This document shows, one piece after another, positions 1 to 6,842 of a DNA stretch of 16,741 bases (within the stretch, counting starts at the first letter, position 1; the number at the start of each line of letters is the position of its first letter). A program made the translations under genes and the position numbers. The stretch lies in assembly GCA_031177735.1 (NCBI GenBank), contig JAPSKJ010000025.1, positions 1-16,741 of the forward strand. Direction: 5' to 3'. The stretch comes from Nocardioides sp. GTDB lineage: Bacteria > Actinomycetota > Actinomycetes > Propionibacteriales > Nocardioidaceae. The notes under the pieces were generated by a model. The model saw only the letters and a list, made by a program, of their open reading frames with translations. It was not told the origin of the DNA and ran no database searches.

Positions 1-111
1 CGCTTCGACACCGACGACCCGCGGTACCGGTGGCTCACCCGTCGCCTGGTGGTCGGCCGGGGCCAGGTGTTCGAGGACCACGGTGAGTACGCCCTCTTCC
101 TGCTCGACTGA
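1..111 (+). CDS. DUF3237 family protein, C-terminal fragment (5' end outside window)
   Basis: Frame 1 is open from the first base to a TGA at 109-111 and encodes the last 36 residues of a protein. The stretch DPRYRWLTRRLVVGRG, followed by a short strand ending EYALFLLD, matches the C-terminal signature of DUF3237 proteins. It aligns with the complete DUF3237 protein of this window, which has ERYAWLNKSLFVGKG near its C-terminus. Function is unknown for the family, which is a small beta-rich protein of about 140-160 residues often found in catabolic gene clusters. Only 19 bases separate its stop from the EthD-domain gene, so it is probably part of the same operon. The 5' part and the promoter lie upstream of the window. 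Family assignment rests on a short alignment made by eye. Confidence 0.6.
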   Translation, partial: RFDTDDPRYRWLTRRLVVGRGQVFEDHGEYALFLLD

Positions 112-130
112 GCCCAGCCGAAAGGTCACC

Positions 131-508
131 ATGATCAAGCTGATGTTCTGCCTGCGCCGGCGGCCCGACCTGACCCGCGAGGAGTTCCTCGCCCACTGGC
201 ACGGACCGCACGCCGCTATCGGGATGGCTGGGGCGAGCGCGATCGGTGCGACCCGCTACGTCCAGAACCACACGCTGCTCCATCCCCTCAACGAGGACCT
301 GCGGAAGTCACGCGGGGCCCCGGAGCCGTTCGACGGCGTGGTGGAGCTCTGGTTCGACTCCCTCGACGACGTCGGCGCGACCTTCACGGATGCCGACGCG
401 CGCCGAGCCATCGCGGCGCTGGTGGCCGACGAGCCGGCCTTCATCGACCTCGAGAACTCGCCCATCTTCGTGACCGAGGAGCACGAGATGTGGAACCACC
501 CGGCATGA
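131..508 (+). CDS. EthD domain-containing protein
   Basis: A 125-residue protein with the layout of the EthD family (dimeric ferredoxin-like alpha+beta barrel). It has an N-terminal strand MIKLMFCLRRRPDLT, then EEFLAHWHGPHA (residues 17-28) carrying the conserved H-W-x-x-x-H cluster, and an acidic helix-strand C-terminal half. The family is named after a protein of the ethyl tert-butyl ether degradation operon. Relatives are small lactone isomerases or accessory proteins, and no catalytic role can be assigned here. An upstream in-frame start at 83 would overlap the preceding gene. I chose ATG 131 because AAAGG at 122-126 gives a well-spaced ribosome binding site and the domain begins exactly there. 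The stop overlaps the start of the hydrolase gene as ATGA (505-508), which implies translational coupling. Confidence 0.85.
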   Translation: MIKLMFCLRRRPDLTREEFLAHWHGPHAAIGMAGASAIGATRYVQNHTLLHPLNEDLRKSRGAPEPFDGVVELWFDSLDDVGATFTDADARRAIAALVADEPAFIDLENSPIFVTEEHEMWNHPA

Positions 509-1377
509 CCGCCCCCGCCTGGCACGTCGCCGCCCTCGCGCAGCGCCCTCGCCTCCACCACGTCCGCAGCGACGGCCTCACGCTCCGCGTCCGCGCGTGG
601 GGGGACGCCGAGCGCCCGAGCATCGTGCTGCTCCACGGTGGGGCAGCGCACGCCGGGTGGTGGGACCATCTCGGACCCCTGCTGGCGTCGCACCACCACG
701 TGCTCGCGCCCGACCTGTCCGGCCACGGTGACAGCGGCTGGCGCGATCGCTACAGCCTGACCCAGTGGAGCCGCGAGGTCGGCGAGGTGATCGAACGCCT
801 GACGAGCGGGCCCCCGGTCGTGGTCGGCCACTCCATGGGCGGCCACGTCGGTCTCCGCCTCGCGCTGGACCAGGTCACCCCGCTGAGCGGCCTGATCCTG
901 GTCGACAGTCCGTTCCACCGACCCGGCACCCGCGTCAGCCGCCCCGCACTGGCGCCACGGCGGACCTACCCGAGCCGCGAGGCGGCCATCGCCCGGTTTC
1001 GGACCCTGCCGTCGGACACACAGAAGCAGCCCTACATCGTCGACCACGTGGCAGCGCAGTCCGTTCTTCGCGTCGACGACGGCTGGTCCTGGAAGTTCGA
1101 CCCCGCCTTCGTCGATCACGACCTGCTCGGCCTCGACGACGTGACCCCGATCGACCACTGCCCCGTGCTCGTCGTCCGAGGCGAGCACGGCCTGGTGGAC
1201 GCCGAGATGGCCGACGCCGTCTCCGCCGCCCTCGGCCAGACGCATCCGCCGGTCACCATCCGCGACACCGGGCACCACGTCCCGCTCGACGCCCCTCTCG
1301 CCGTCGCTGCGACGGTGGCCGAGCACGCCCGGACCTGGTTCGCCACCGACGGCTCGACCGCCCCCACCCACCGCTGA
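505..1377 (+). CDS. alpha/beta hydrolase
   Basis: A 290-residue cytoplasmic alpha/beta-hydrolase fold protein. The oxyanion-hole motif LLHGG is at residues 42-46 and the nucleophile elbow GHSMGG at 108-113, with Ser110 the expected nucleophile. A C-terminal DTGHHVPLD supplies the catalytic histidine (His257), and Glu227 or Asp232 in VRGEHGLVD is the probable acid. A cap region lies around residues 140-205. Members with this layout are esterases, lactonases or C-C bond hydrolases. Co-occurrence with a flavin monooxygenase and beta-oxidation enzymes makes an ester or lactone hydrolase plausible, but this is inference. The ATG at 505 overlaps the EthD stop (ATGA). A GTG at 490 in the same frame would add only five residues. 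It ends 10 bases before the acyl-CoA dehydrogenase gene, so the two are surely co-transcribed. Confidence 0.9.
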   Translation: MTAPAWHVAALAQRPRLHHVRSDGLTLRVRAWGDAERPSIVLLHGGAAHAGWWDHLGPLLASHHHVLAPDLSGHGDSGWRDRYSLTQWSREVGEVIERLTSGPPVVVGHSMGGHVGLRLALDQVTPLSGLILVDSPFHRPGTRVSRPALAPRRTYPSREAAIARFRTLPSDTQKQPYIVDHVAAQSVLRVDDGWSWKFDPAFVDHDLLGLDDVTPIDHCPVLVVRGEHGLVDAEMADAVSAALGQTHPPVTIRDTGHHVPLDAPLAVAATVAEHARTWFATDGSTAPTHR

Positions 1378-1387
1378 ACGGAGAACC

Positions 1388-3235
1388 ATGACGCACTACC
1401 GCAGCAACCTGACCGACGTCCGCTTCAACCTCTTCGAGGTGTTCGGCCGGGACGAGGTCCTCGGTGCTGGGCCGTGGTCCGACCTGGACAAGGCCACGGT
1501 CGACGACATGCTGCAGGCAGGCGCGCAGCTGGCCGAGGGCGAGCTTGCCGCCTCCTTCCGCGACGACGAGCTGGGCGAGATCGACTTCGACCCGGTGACC
1601 GGCACCGCACGGCTGCCCGAGGCCTTCAAGAAGTCCTACGCCAGCTACGTGGCCGCCGAGTGGTGGCGCATGGATGTCGACCCGGCTATCGGTGGCATCT
1701 CCGCGCCGCCCTCTGTCCGCTGGGCGATGGCTGAGTTCCCGCTGGGCGCCAACCCGGCGATCTTCCTGTACGCCGCCGGCTGGCCCCAGGCGCAGATCCT
1801 CTTCGAGCAGGGCAACGAGGCCCAGAAGCGCATCGCCGCCTGGATGGTCGAACGGCACTGGGGAGCCACGATGGTGCTCACCGAGCCGGACGCCGGCTCC
1901 GCGGTGGGCTCGGGCAAGACCCGGGCGGTCCCCCAGCCCGACGGCACGTGGCACATCGAGGGCGTGAAGAGGTTCATCACCAGCGCCGAGCACGACATGG
2001 CCGAGAACATCGTCCACTTCGTGCTCGCCCGACCGGTGGACACGCCCGGTGCCGGCATGCCGGGCACGAAGGGCCTCAGCCTCTTCCTGGTCCCCAAGTT
2101 CCACATCGACCCCGAGACGGGCGAGCTCGGCGACCGCAACGGAGCGGTGGTCACCAACATCGAGCGCAAGATGGGCCTGAAGGCGTCGGTCACCTGCGAG
2201 CTCACGTTCGGCCAGGACCGACCCGCCGTCGGCTGGCTCGTGGGCGACGTCCACCGCGGCATCGTCCAGATGTTCGAGATCGTGGAGTACGCCCGCATGC
2301 TGGTGGGCACGAAGGCGATGGCGGCGCTGTCCACGGGCTACCTCAACGCGCTCGATTATGCCAAGACCCGCCTGCAGAGCCCCGACCTCACGCGCAAGGG
2401 CGACCCCACGGCGCCGGACATCGCGATCATCGGCCACCCGGACGTGCGCCGCTCGCTGATGACGCAGAAGGCGTACGCGGAGGGGATGCGAGCCCTGTTG
2501 ACCTTCGCCAGCTGCGTGCTCGACGACATCGCTCTCGCCCGCCACGAGGGCAGGGACGCGGCACCACTCGTGGCGCGCAACGACCTGCTGCTCCCGATCG
2601 TGAAGGGCTTCTGCTCCGAGCACGGCTACGCCAAGCTCGCCGAGTCGCTCCAGGTGTTCGGCGGCTCGGGCTACCTGCACGACTACCCGGTCGAGCAGTA
2701 CATCCGCGACGCCAAGATCGACACCATCTACGAGGGCACCACGGCTATCCAGGGCATCGACCTGTTCTTCCGGAAGATCGTGCGAGACGACGGTCGCGCG
2801 CTGACGGCGCTGCTGGCCGAGGTGGAGGCACAGCTGGACGAGCTGGCCGGCCACGCCGAGCTCGCCATCGTCGCCGAGCGACTGGGCGACGGCCTCGCCG
2901 AGGTGCGCCGGGCCGTCGCCACGCTCCGCGGCTGGGCCGGGCAGGCGGGAGAGGTCCCCGACGGCACCTACCGCGTCGGCTTGCAGACCACACGCCTGCT
3001 CATGATGCTGGGCGAGCTCATCCTCGGCTGGCTGCTCTCGCGCCAAGCACTCGTCGCCACGGCGAGGCTCGAGGAGACCTCCCTCGACGACGCGGCGCGC
3101 GCCTTCTACACCGGCAAGGTGGCGGTCTCCCGCTACTTCGCGACCGAGCGGCTCGCCACCCTCCGCATGGAGCGCGAGCTGCTGGAGTCCGCGACGACGG
3201 TCGAGCTGATGGCCGTCCCAGACCAGGCCTTCTAG
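1388..3235 (+). CDS. FadE5-like acyl-CoA dehydrogenase (long subtype)
   Basis: A 615-residue flavoprotein, longer than the usual 380-400-residue acyl-CoA dehydrogenase. It matches the FadE5-type subfamily from its start, MTHYRSNLTDVRFNLFEVF, to a C-terminal extra helical domain. MVLTEPDAGSAVG (residues 162-174) is the FAD/substrate loop. DVRRSLMTQKAYAEG begins at residue 352, and Glu449 in TIYEGTTAIQ is the predicted catalytic base. Known FadE5 oxidises acyl-CoAs to trans-2-enoyl-CoA with broad chain-length range, passing electrons to ETF. Here it would supply an alpha,beta-dehydrogenation step for the substrate of the cluster. GGAG at 1380-1383 is well placed for ATG 1388. It is the last gene of its operon and is followed by a strong hairpin. 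Family is secure; the natural substrate is not visible. Confidence 0.93.
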   Translation: MTHYRSNLTDVRFNLFEVFGRDEVLGAGPWSDLDKATVDDMLQAGAQLAEGELAASFRDDELGEIDFDPVTGTARLPEAFKKSYASYVAAEWWRMDVDPAIGGISAPPSVRWAMAEFPLGANPAIFLYAAGWPQAQILFEQGNEAQKRIAAWMVERHWGATMVLTEPDAGSAVGSGKTRAVPQPDGTWHIEGVKRFITSAEHDMAENIVHFVLARPVDTPGAGMPGTKGLSLFLVPKFHIDPETGELGDRNGAVVTNIERKMGLKASVTCELTFGQDRPAVGWLVGDVHRGIVQMFEIVEYARMLVGTKAMAALSTGYLNALDYAKTRLQSPDLTRKGDPTAPDIAIIGHPDVRRSLMTQKAYAEGMRALLTFASCVLDDIALARHEGRDAAPLVARNDLLLPIVKGFCSEHGYAKLAESLQVFGGSGYLHDYPVEQYIRDAKIDTIYEGTTAIQGIDLFFRKIVRDDGRALTALLAEVEAQLDELAGHAELAIVAERLGDGLAEVRRAVATLRGWAGQAGEVPDGTYRVGLQTTRLLMMLGELILGWLLSRQALVATARLEETSLDDAARAFYTGKVAVSRYFATERLATLRMERELLESATTVELMAVPDQAF

Positions 3236-3244
3236 CGCAGGCGG

Positions 3245-3287
3245 GAGTCGGTGACCCGGCGGGACCTCCGGTGCGGGTCACCGACTC
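3245..3287. terminator. bidirectional hairpin between convergent operons
   Basis: A perfect 14-bp inverted repeat, with arms GAGTCGGTGACCCG (3245-3258) and CGGGTCACCGACTC (3274-3287), encloses a 15-base loop. It begins 9 bases after the acyl-CoA dehydrogenase stop and lies 42 bases from the LivF-like stop on the other strand. This is the right place for a two-way terminator. There is no U-tract on either side, which is common in high-GC actinobacteria. The stem is directly visible; the termination role is inferred. Confidence 0.75.
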
Positions 3288-3329
3288 TCCGCGGCCCGGC
3301 GTCGAAGCACCGGGCCTGTCATCGCCCCG

Positions 3330-4064
3330 CTAGGACGCTATCGAGATGGACAGGTAGCGGTCCTGCAGCTCTGCGTCGCCGGCGAACACATCGGTCGGCC
3401 CGGTGTGGACGACCCGGCCCGTCTCCAGGACGTACACCCGCGAGGTCAGGGCCGTCACGAACGGCAGGTTCTGCTCGGCCAGCAGGATCGACACGTCGAA
3501 CATCTCCGGCAGCTGCTGGATCGCGGTCGCGATCCCCTCGACGATCAACGGAGCCAAGCCTTCGGTCGGCTCGTCGAGGAGCAGCAACCTGGGCCGTGAG
3601 ATCAGCGCGCGGGCGATGGCGACCAGCTGCTGCTCACCGCCGCTGAGCTGGTTGCCGCGGCGGCCGATGAGCTTGTCGAGCAGCGGCAGGGAGTCGACCA
3701 GGTCGTCGACGGCGACCGCGTCGCGGTCGCCACAGGCGAAGCGCGCGAGCTCGAGATTCTCCCGGACGGTCAGGTTGGTGAAGATGCGACGGTCCTCCGG
3801 CACCCACCCGACCCCGAGGCGCGCGATCGCGTCGACGGAGCGCTTGGCGAGCGTCCGCCCAGTCAGCTCGATCTCTCCACTGGTCCGCACCTGCAGGTTC
3901 ATGATCGCGTTGAAGGTGGTGCTCTTGCCCGCCCCGTTGCGCCCGAGCAGGCCGATCACCTCGCCCGCCCGCACCTCCAGGTCGACGCCGAAGAGCGCCT
4001 GAGCCGATCCGTACCAGGCGTTGAGCTCGCGGGTGGCCAGCACCGTGTCGTGCGTGGTGTTCAT
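3330..4064 (-). CDS. livF: LIV-type ABC transporter ATP-binding protein, LivF-like
   Basis: A 244-residue ABC ATPase of the LivF type (branched-chain amino acid family, HAAT). Walker A GRNGAGKST is at residues 41-49 and VPEDRRIFTNLTVREN at 88-103. The ABC signature LSGGEQQ is at 140-146 and Walker B LLLDEP at 161-166. AEQN at 196-199 occupies the switch position, where LivF proteins lack the usual histidine. With the LivG-like protein it would power import through the two permeases upstream. Its ATG (4064-4062) overlaps the LivG-like stop as ATGA, so a longer open frame extending upstream is not the gene. It is the last gene of the transporter operon, facing the hairpin at 3245-3287. The LIV name describes family only: such systems also carry aromatic, terpenoid and other carboxylates. 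Confidence 0.92.
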   Translation of the reverse strand: MNTTHDTVLATRELNAWYGSAQALFGVDLEVRAGEVIGLLGRNGAGKSTTFNAIMNLQVRTSGEIELTGRTLAKRSVDAIARLGVGWVPEDRRIFTNLTVRENLELARFACGDRDAVAVDDLVDSLPLLDKLIGRRGNQLSGGEQQLVAIARALISRPRLLLLDEPTEGLAPLIVEGIATAIQQLPEMFDVSILLAEQNLPFVTALTSRVYVLETGRVVHTGPTDVFAGDAELQDRYLSISIAS

Positions 4065-4819
4065 GAGTCTCCTTGTCCCAGGTACAGCGCCTTCGTGGTG
4101 GCGTGCTCGGCGACCTCGTGCGGCGTCCCCTCGAGGACTGTCTCCCCGTTGGCCATCAGCACGACCCGCTCTGCCACGGAGTGGATGACCTCCATGTCGT
4201 GAGCGGTCAGGATGATGGTCATGTCGCGGCGGACATCGAGGAGCCGCTTGAGCTGCGCGGTCGCCGTGCGAGCGTCCTCGTAGCCCATCCCCGCGGTCGG
4301 CTCGTCCAGCAGGAGCAGCCGCGGGCGCTGGACGATGGCCATCGCCATCTCCAGCGTCTTCCGCGCGCCCTGGGCCAGCGACCCGGCCACCGTGTCGGCA
4401 TCGCCGGCGAGACCGGCGTCCACCATCGCGGCGTCGGCGTCGGCCCAGACGTCGGCCCGTTTCGCGAACGCGTCCCAGAACCGGACGCCACGGCGCTGTC
4501 CGGTGAGCGCTGCCAGGAAGAGGTTCTCGCGCACGGTCATGGTCGAGACCAGCCGTGCCACCTGGAAGGTTCGGCTCATCCCGGACGTCGCCCGGCGCGA
4601 CGAGCGCTGGGATGTCACGTCCTTGCCGTCGAACCACACGGATCCGGAGGTCGGCCGGTGCTCACCGGCGATCATGCCGAACAGCGTGGACTTGCCGGCA
4701 CCGTTCGGGCCGATGATCGCCAACCGCTCGCCCCGCTCCACCTCCAGGTCGACGCACCGCACCGCAGGCACGCCTTGGTAGGCCTTCGTCACCTGGTCGA
4801 GCACCACGAGCGCGCTCAT
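4061..4819 (-). CDS. livG: LIV-type ABC transporter ATP-binding protein, LivG-like
   Basis: A 252-residue ABC ATPase of the LivG type. Walker A GPNGAGKST is at residues 37-45, the Q-loop RTFQ at 83-86, Walker B LLLLDEP at 168-174, and the switch histidine His207 in TAHDME. The signature region reads LAQGARKTLEMA (149-160). The usual LivG form is close to LSxGEQRxLEIA, so the Ser and the Glu-Gln pair are replaced; LAxG variants do occur in this family. Start and stop overlap the neighbouring genes by ATGA on both sides (4819-4816 and 4064-4061), which points to tight translational coupling. It is expected to pair with the LivF-like ATPase at the cytoplasmic face of the permease dimer. Confidence 0.92.
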   Translation of the reverse strand: MSALVVLDQVTKAYQGVPAVRCVDLEVERGERLAIIGPNGAGKSTLFGMIAGEHRPTSGSVWFDGKDVTSQRSSRRATSGMSRTFQVARLVSTMTVRENLFLAALTGQRRGVRFWDAFAKRADVWADADAAMVDAGLAGDADTVAGSLAQGARKTLEMAMAIVQRPRLLLLDEPTAGMGYEDARTATAQLKRLLDVRRDMTIILTAHDMEVIHSVAERVVLMANGETVLEGTPHEVAEHATTKALYLGQGDS

Positions 4820-5868
4820 CGGACGCTCTCGGCGGGGATGGGGCCGTCGGAGCTGGGCCGCTCTGCGCTTGCCGGCCCGCTCGGCGGAGGCGGAGAGCCA
4901 CTCCAGCGCCGACGTACGCCGCGCACCTTGTCGGGCAACGAGACCAGCCCCTTCGGGAGAGCGATGACGATGACGAGCAGCAGGAGTCCGACGAACACGT
5001 TGGAGTCGTGGAAGACGTTGCTGAGCAAGGTCTGGACCCAGATGAGGACGACGGCTCCCAGCATCGGGCCGGCGAAGCGGCTCATGCCGCCGATCAGGCA
5101 GGCGACGAGCACCTCACCGGAGATGCTGAAGGCCAGCGTGGAGGGGCCGACCACACCCTGCCCTTGGGCGACGAGGGCACCGGCGACGGCCGAGAACGCC
5201 GCGCTCACACCGAACGCGCCGACCTGGACCCGGCGCACGTTGATGCCGAGGGCCGCGGCGCGCCAGGGGTCGTCCCGCACGGCGCGCATGGCCATGCCCG
5301 CGGTCGAGCGGTAGAGCAACCACAACAGCCAGCAGCACACGCCGACGACTGCGATCGTGTAGTACCAGAGCTCCAGGTCGGAGGTCAGCGGCTCGTTCCA
5401 GATCTTGATCGCGAACAGGCCGTGGAAGCCGTCCTCGCCCTTGAGCCCCGGGACTCGGTAGGTCAGCAGCCAGAGCACCTGGGCCAGGACCAAGGTGAGG
5501 ATGGCGAACTCGGCGCCGCTGGTGCGGAGTGCGAACAAGGCGAACAGGGCGGCCAGCAGCCCTGCGGCGCCGGCGCCGACGGCGAGCATCACGAGACCCG
5601 GCATGTCAGGCACGTGGGTGTTCAGCAGTGCCATCGCGTACGCGCCGACGCCGAAGAAGGCCGCCTGGCCGAACGAGAGCAGGCCGGTCCAGCCGAACAT
5701 CACGCTGGTGGCCATTGCGAACAGCACCCACGCCGCTGCGGTGGTCCACGTGAAGAGGGGGCTGCCGCCGTAGAAGACGGGCACCAGCACGGCGACGACG
5801 GCGAAGCCGGCGACCAGTGGCAGGCCCAGCTTGGTGGCAGTCGGGGAGTAGCGAGCAATGAGGTTCAT
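4816..5868 (-). CDS. livM: LIV-type ABC transporter permease, LivM-like
   Basis: A 350-residue inner-membrane permease with about nine to ten hydrophobic segments. Two family signatures are clear. GWTGLLSFGQAAFFGVGAYA (residues 59-78) is the LivM core. STAGMAMRAVRDDPWRAAAL, at roughly 188-207, is the cytoplasmic EAA-like loop that contacts the ATPase. The last 20-25 residues are a soluble Pro/Ser-rich tail (SGSPPPPSGPASAERPSS) with no evident function. The start ATG at 5868 has GGAG upstream and lies 10 bases after the LivH-like stop. It would form the translocation pore with the LivH-like permease and accept substrate from the lipoprotein binding protein. Confidence 0.92.
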   Translation of the reverse strand: MNLIARYSPTATKLGLPLVAGFAVVAVLVPVFYGGSPLFTWTTAAAWVLFAMATSVMFGWTGLLSFGQAAFFGVGAYAMALLNTHVPDMPGLVMLAVGAGAAGLLAALFALFALRTSGAEFAILTLVLAQVLWLLTYRVPGLKGEDGFHGLFAIKIWNEPLTSDLELWYYTIAVVGVCCWLLWLLYRSTAGMAMRAVRDDPWRAAALGINVRRVQVGAFGVSAAFSAVAGALVAQGQGVVGPSTLAFSISGEVLVACLIGGMSRFAGPMLGAVVLIWVQTLLSNVFHDSNVFVGLLLLVIVIALPKGLVSLPDKVRGVRRRWSGSPPPPSGPASAERPSSDGPIPAESVR

Positions 5869-5878
5869 GAGTGCTCCG

Positions 5879-6772
5879 TCACCTGGCCATCGCGGTCGAA
5901 CGAGCGGCGGACCCCAGCAGCCCCTGGGGCCGGAACATCAGGAACGCTGCGACGACCAGGTAGTAGCTGAATCCGCTGAGCGAGGGGGCGATCCGGAAGC
6001 TGAGGCTCTCCAGGATGCCGAGCGCGATGGCGGCGATGAGCGCACCTGGGACCGAGCCGAGCCCGCCGACGATGATCGCGATGAACGCCGGCAGCATGTA
6101 GTCGGAGCTCAACGCCAGCCCCTCGTCGATGGAGGAGACCGGAGCGATGAGCGCCCCGGCAACGCCGGCGAGGAAGGCGCCGATCCCGAACACGATCGTC
6201 GACACCTGGCCGGCTCGGATTCCGAGCGCCAGCGCCATGGTGCGGTCGTGCGAGACGGCCCTGACCCGCGTGCCGAGCGAGGTCTTGGTCAGCAGGAGCC
6301 AGAGTCCCGCGGCGATGACGACGCCCACGGCGACCAGGGCCAGGTCGTACTGCCCGACCCGGGCGCCTCCGATGGAGAAGGAGCCGTCGAGCGCCGAGGG
6401 GTAGGCCACCGTGCGCGGGTTCGTGCCCCACACGAGCGTCGCCAGACCGAGCAGCGCGAGGAAGAGCGCGAAGGCGCCGAGGAAGCTCACGGTGGAGCCC
6501 GCTTTGTACAGCGGCCGGAAGACCAACACCTCGCTCAGCACGCCGATGGCCATCACGCCGACACCGGCCAGGAGGATGGAACCCAGGAATGCCCCGAGGC
6601 TCGGGCCCTGCAGCGTCGTGGTGACGATCAGGGCGCCGATGAGGAAGAAGCTGCCGTGCGCGAAGTTGAGGACGTGCAGCACGCCGTAGATCAGCGTCAG
6701 CCCGCTCGCCACGACGAACACCGGCACGCCTTGCGCGACCCCGGCGACGAGCACCGCGATCAGGTCGTTCAT
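5879..6772 (-). CDS. livH: LIV-type ABC transporter permease, LivH-like
   Basis: A 297-residue, very hydrophobic permease of the LivH type. GLTLIYGVLHVLNFAHG (residues 24-40) is the hallmark LivH motif, and SLGTRVRAVSHDRTMALALG (165-184) is the cytoplasmic coupling loop. A glycine/alanine-rich stretch IAIIVGGLGSVPGALIAAI (231-249) is also typical. The start ATG 6772 is supported by a GGAGG Shine-Dalgarno sequence just upstream, whereas the open frame itself extends about 50 codons further without a domain. A strong hairpin (6791-6830) separates it from the binding-protein gene, so it may be expressed less than that protein. Confidence 0.92.
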   Translation of the reverse strand: MNDLIAVLVAGVAQGVPVFVVASGLTLIYGVLHVLNFAHGSFFLIGALIVTTTLQGPSLGAFLGSILLAGVGVMAIGVLSEVLVFRPLYKAGSTVSFLGAFALFLALLGLATLVWGTNPRTVAYPSALDGSFSIGGARVGQYDLALVAVGVVIAAGLWLLLTKTSLGTRVRAVSHDRTMALALGIRAGQVSTIVFGIGAFLAGVAGALIAPVSSIDEGLALSSDYMLPAFIAIIVGGLGSVPGALIAAIALGILESLSFRIAPSLSGFSYYLVVAAFLMFRPQGLLGSAARSTAMAR

Positions 6773-6790
6773 GGGAACCTCCAAAGTCGT

Positions 6791-6830
6791 CGACGGGCGC
6801 GGCCCGTCAGGTGGCCGGCCGCGCCCGTCG
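6791..6830 (-). terminator. intercistronic hairpin after the binding-protein gene
   Basis: A perfect 14-bp GC-rich inverted repeat, with arms CGACGGGCGCGGCC (6791-6804) and GGCCGCGCCCGTCG (6817-6830) and a 12-base loop. It lies between the solute-binding-protein stop (6843) and the LivH-like ribosome binding site. In ABC operons, hairpins at this junction commonly stabilise the binding-protein message or cause partial termination, so that the binding protein is made in excess over the permease. The structure is visible; the effect is inferred. Confidence 0.7.
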
Positions 6831-6842
6831 CGCGGGACGCTG

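Noticed and set aside
1253..3046. Long open frame on the minus strand opposite the FadE5-like gene (about 600 codons)
   Set aside because: It is antisense to a clear acyl-CoA dehydrogenase, has low-complexity composition typical of reverse frames in GC-rich DNA, and shows no recognisable domain or ribosome binding site.
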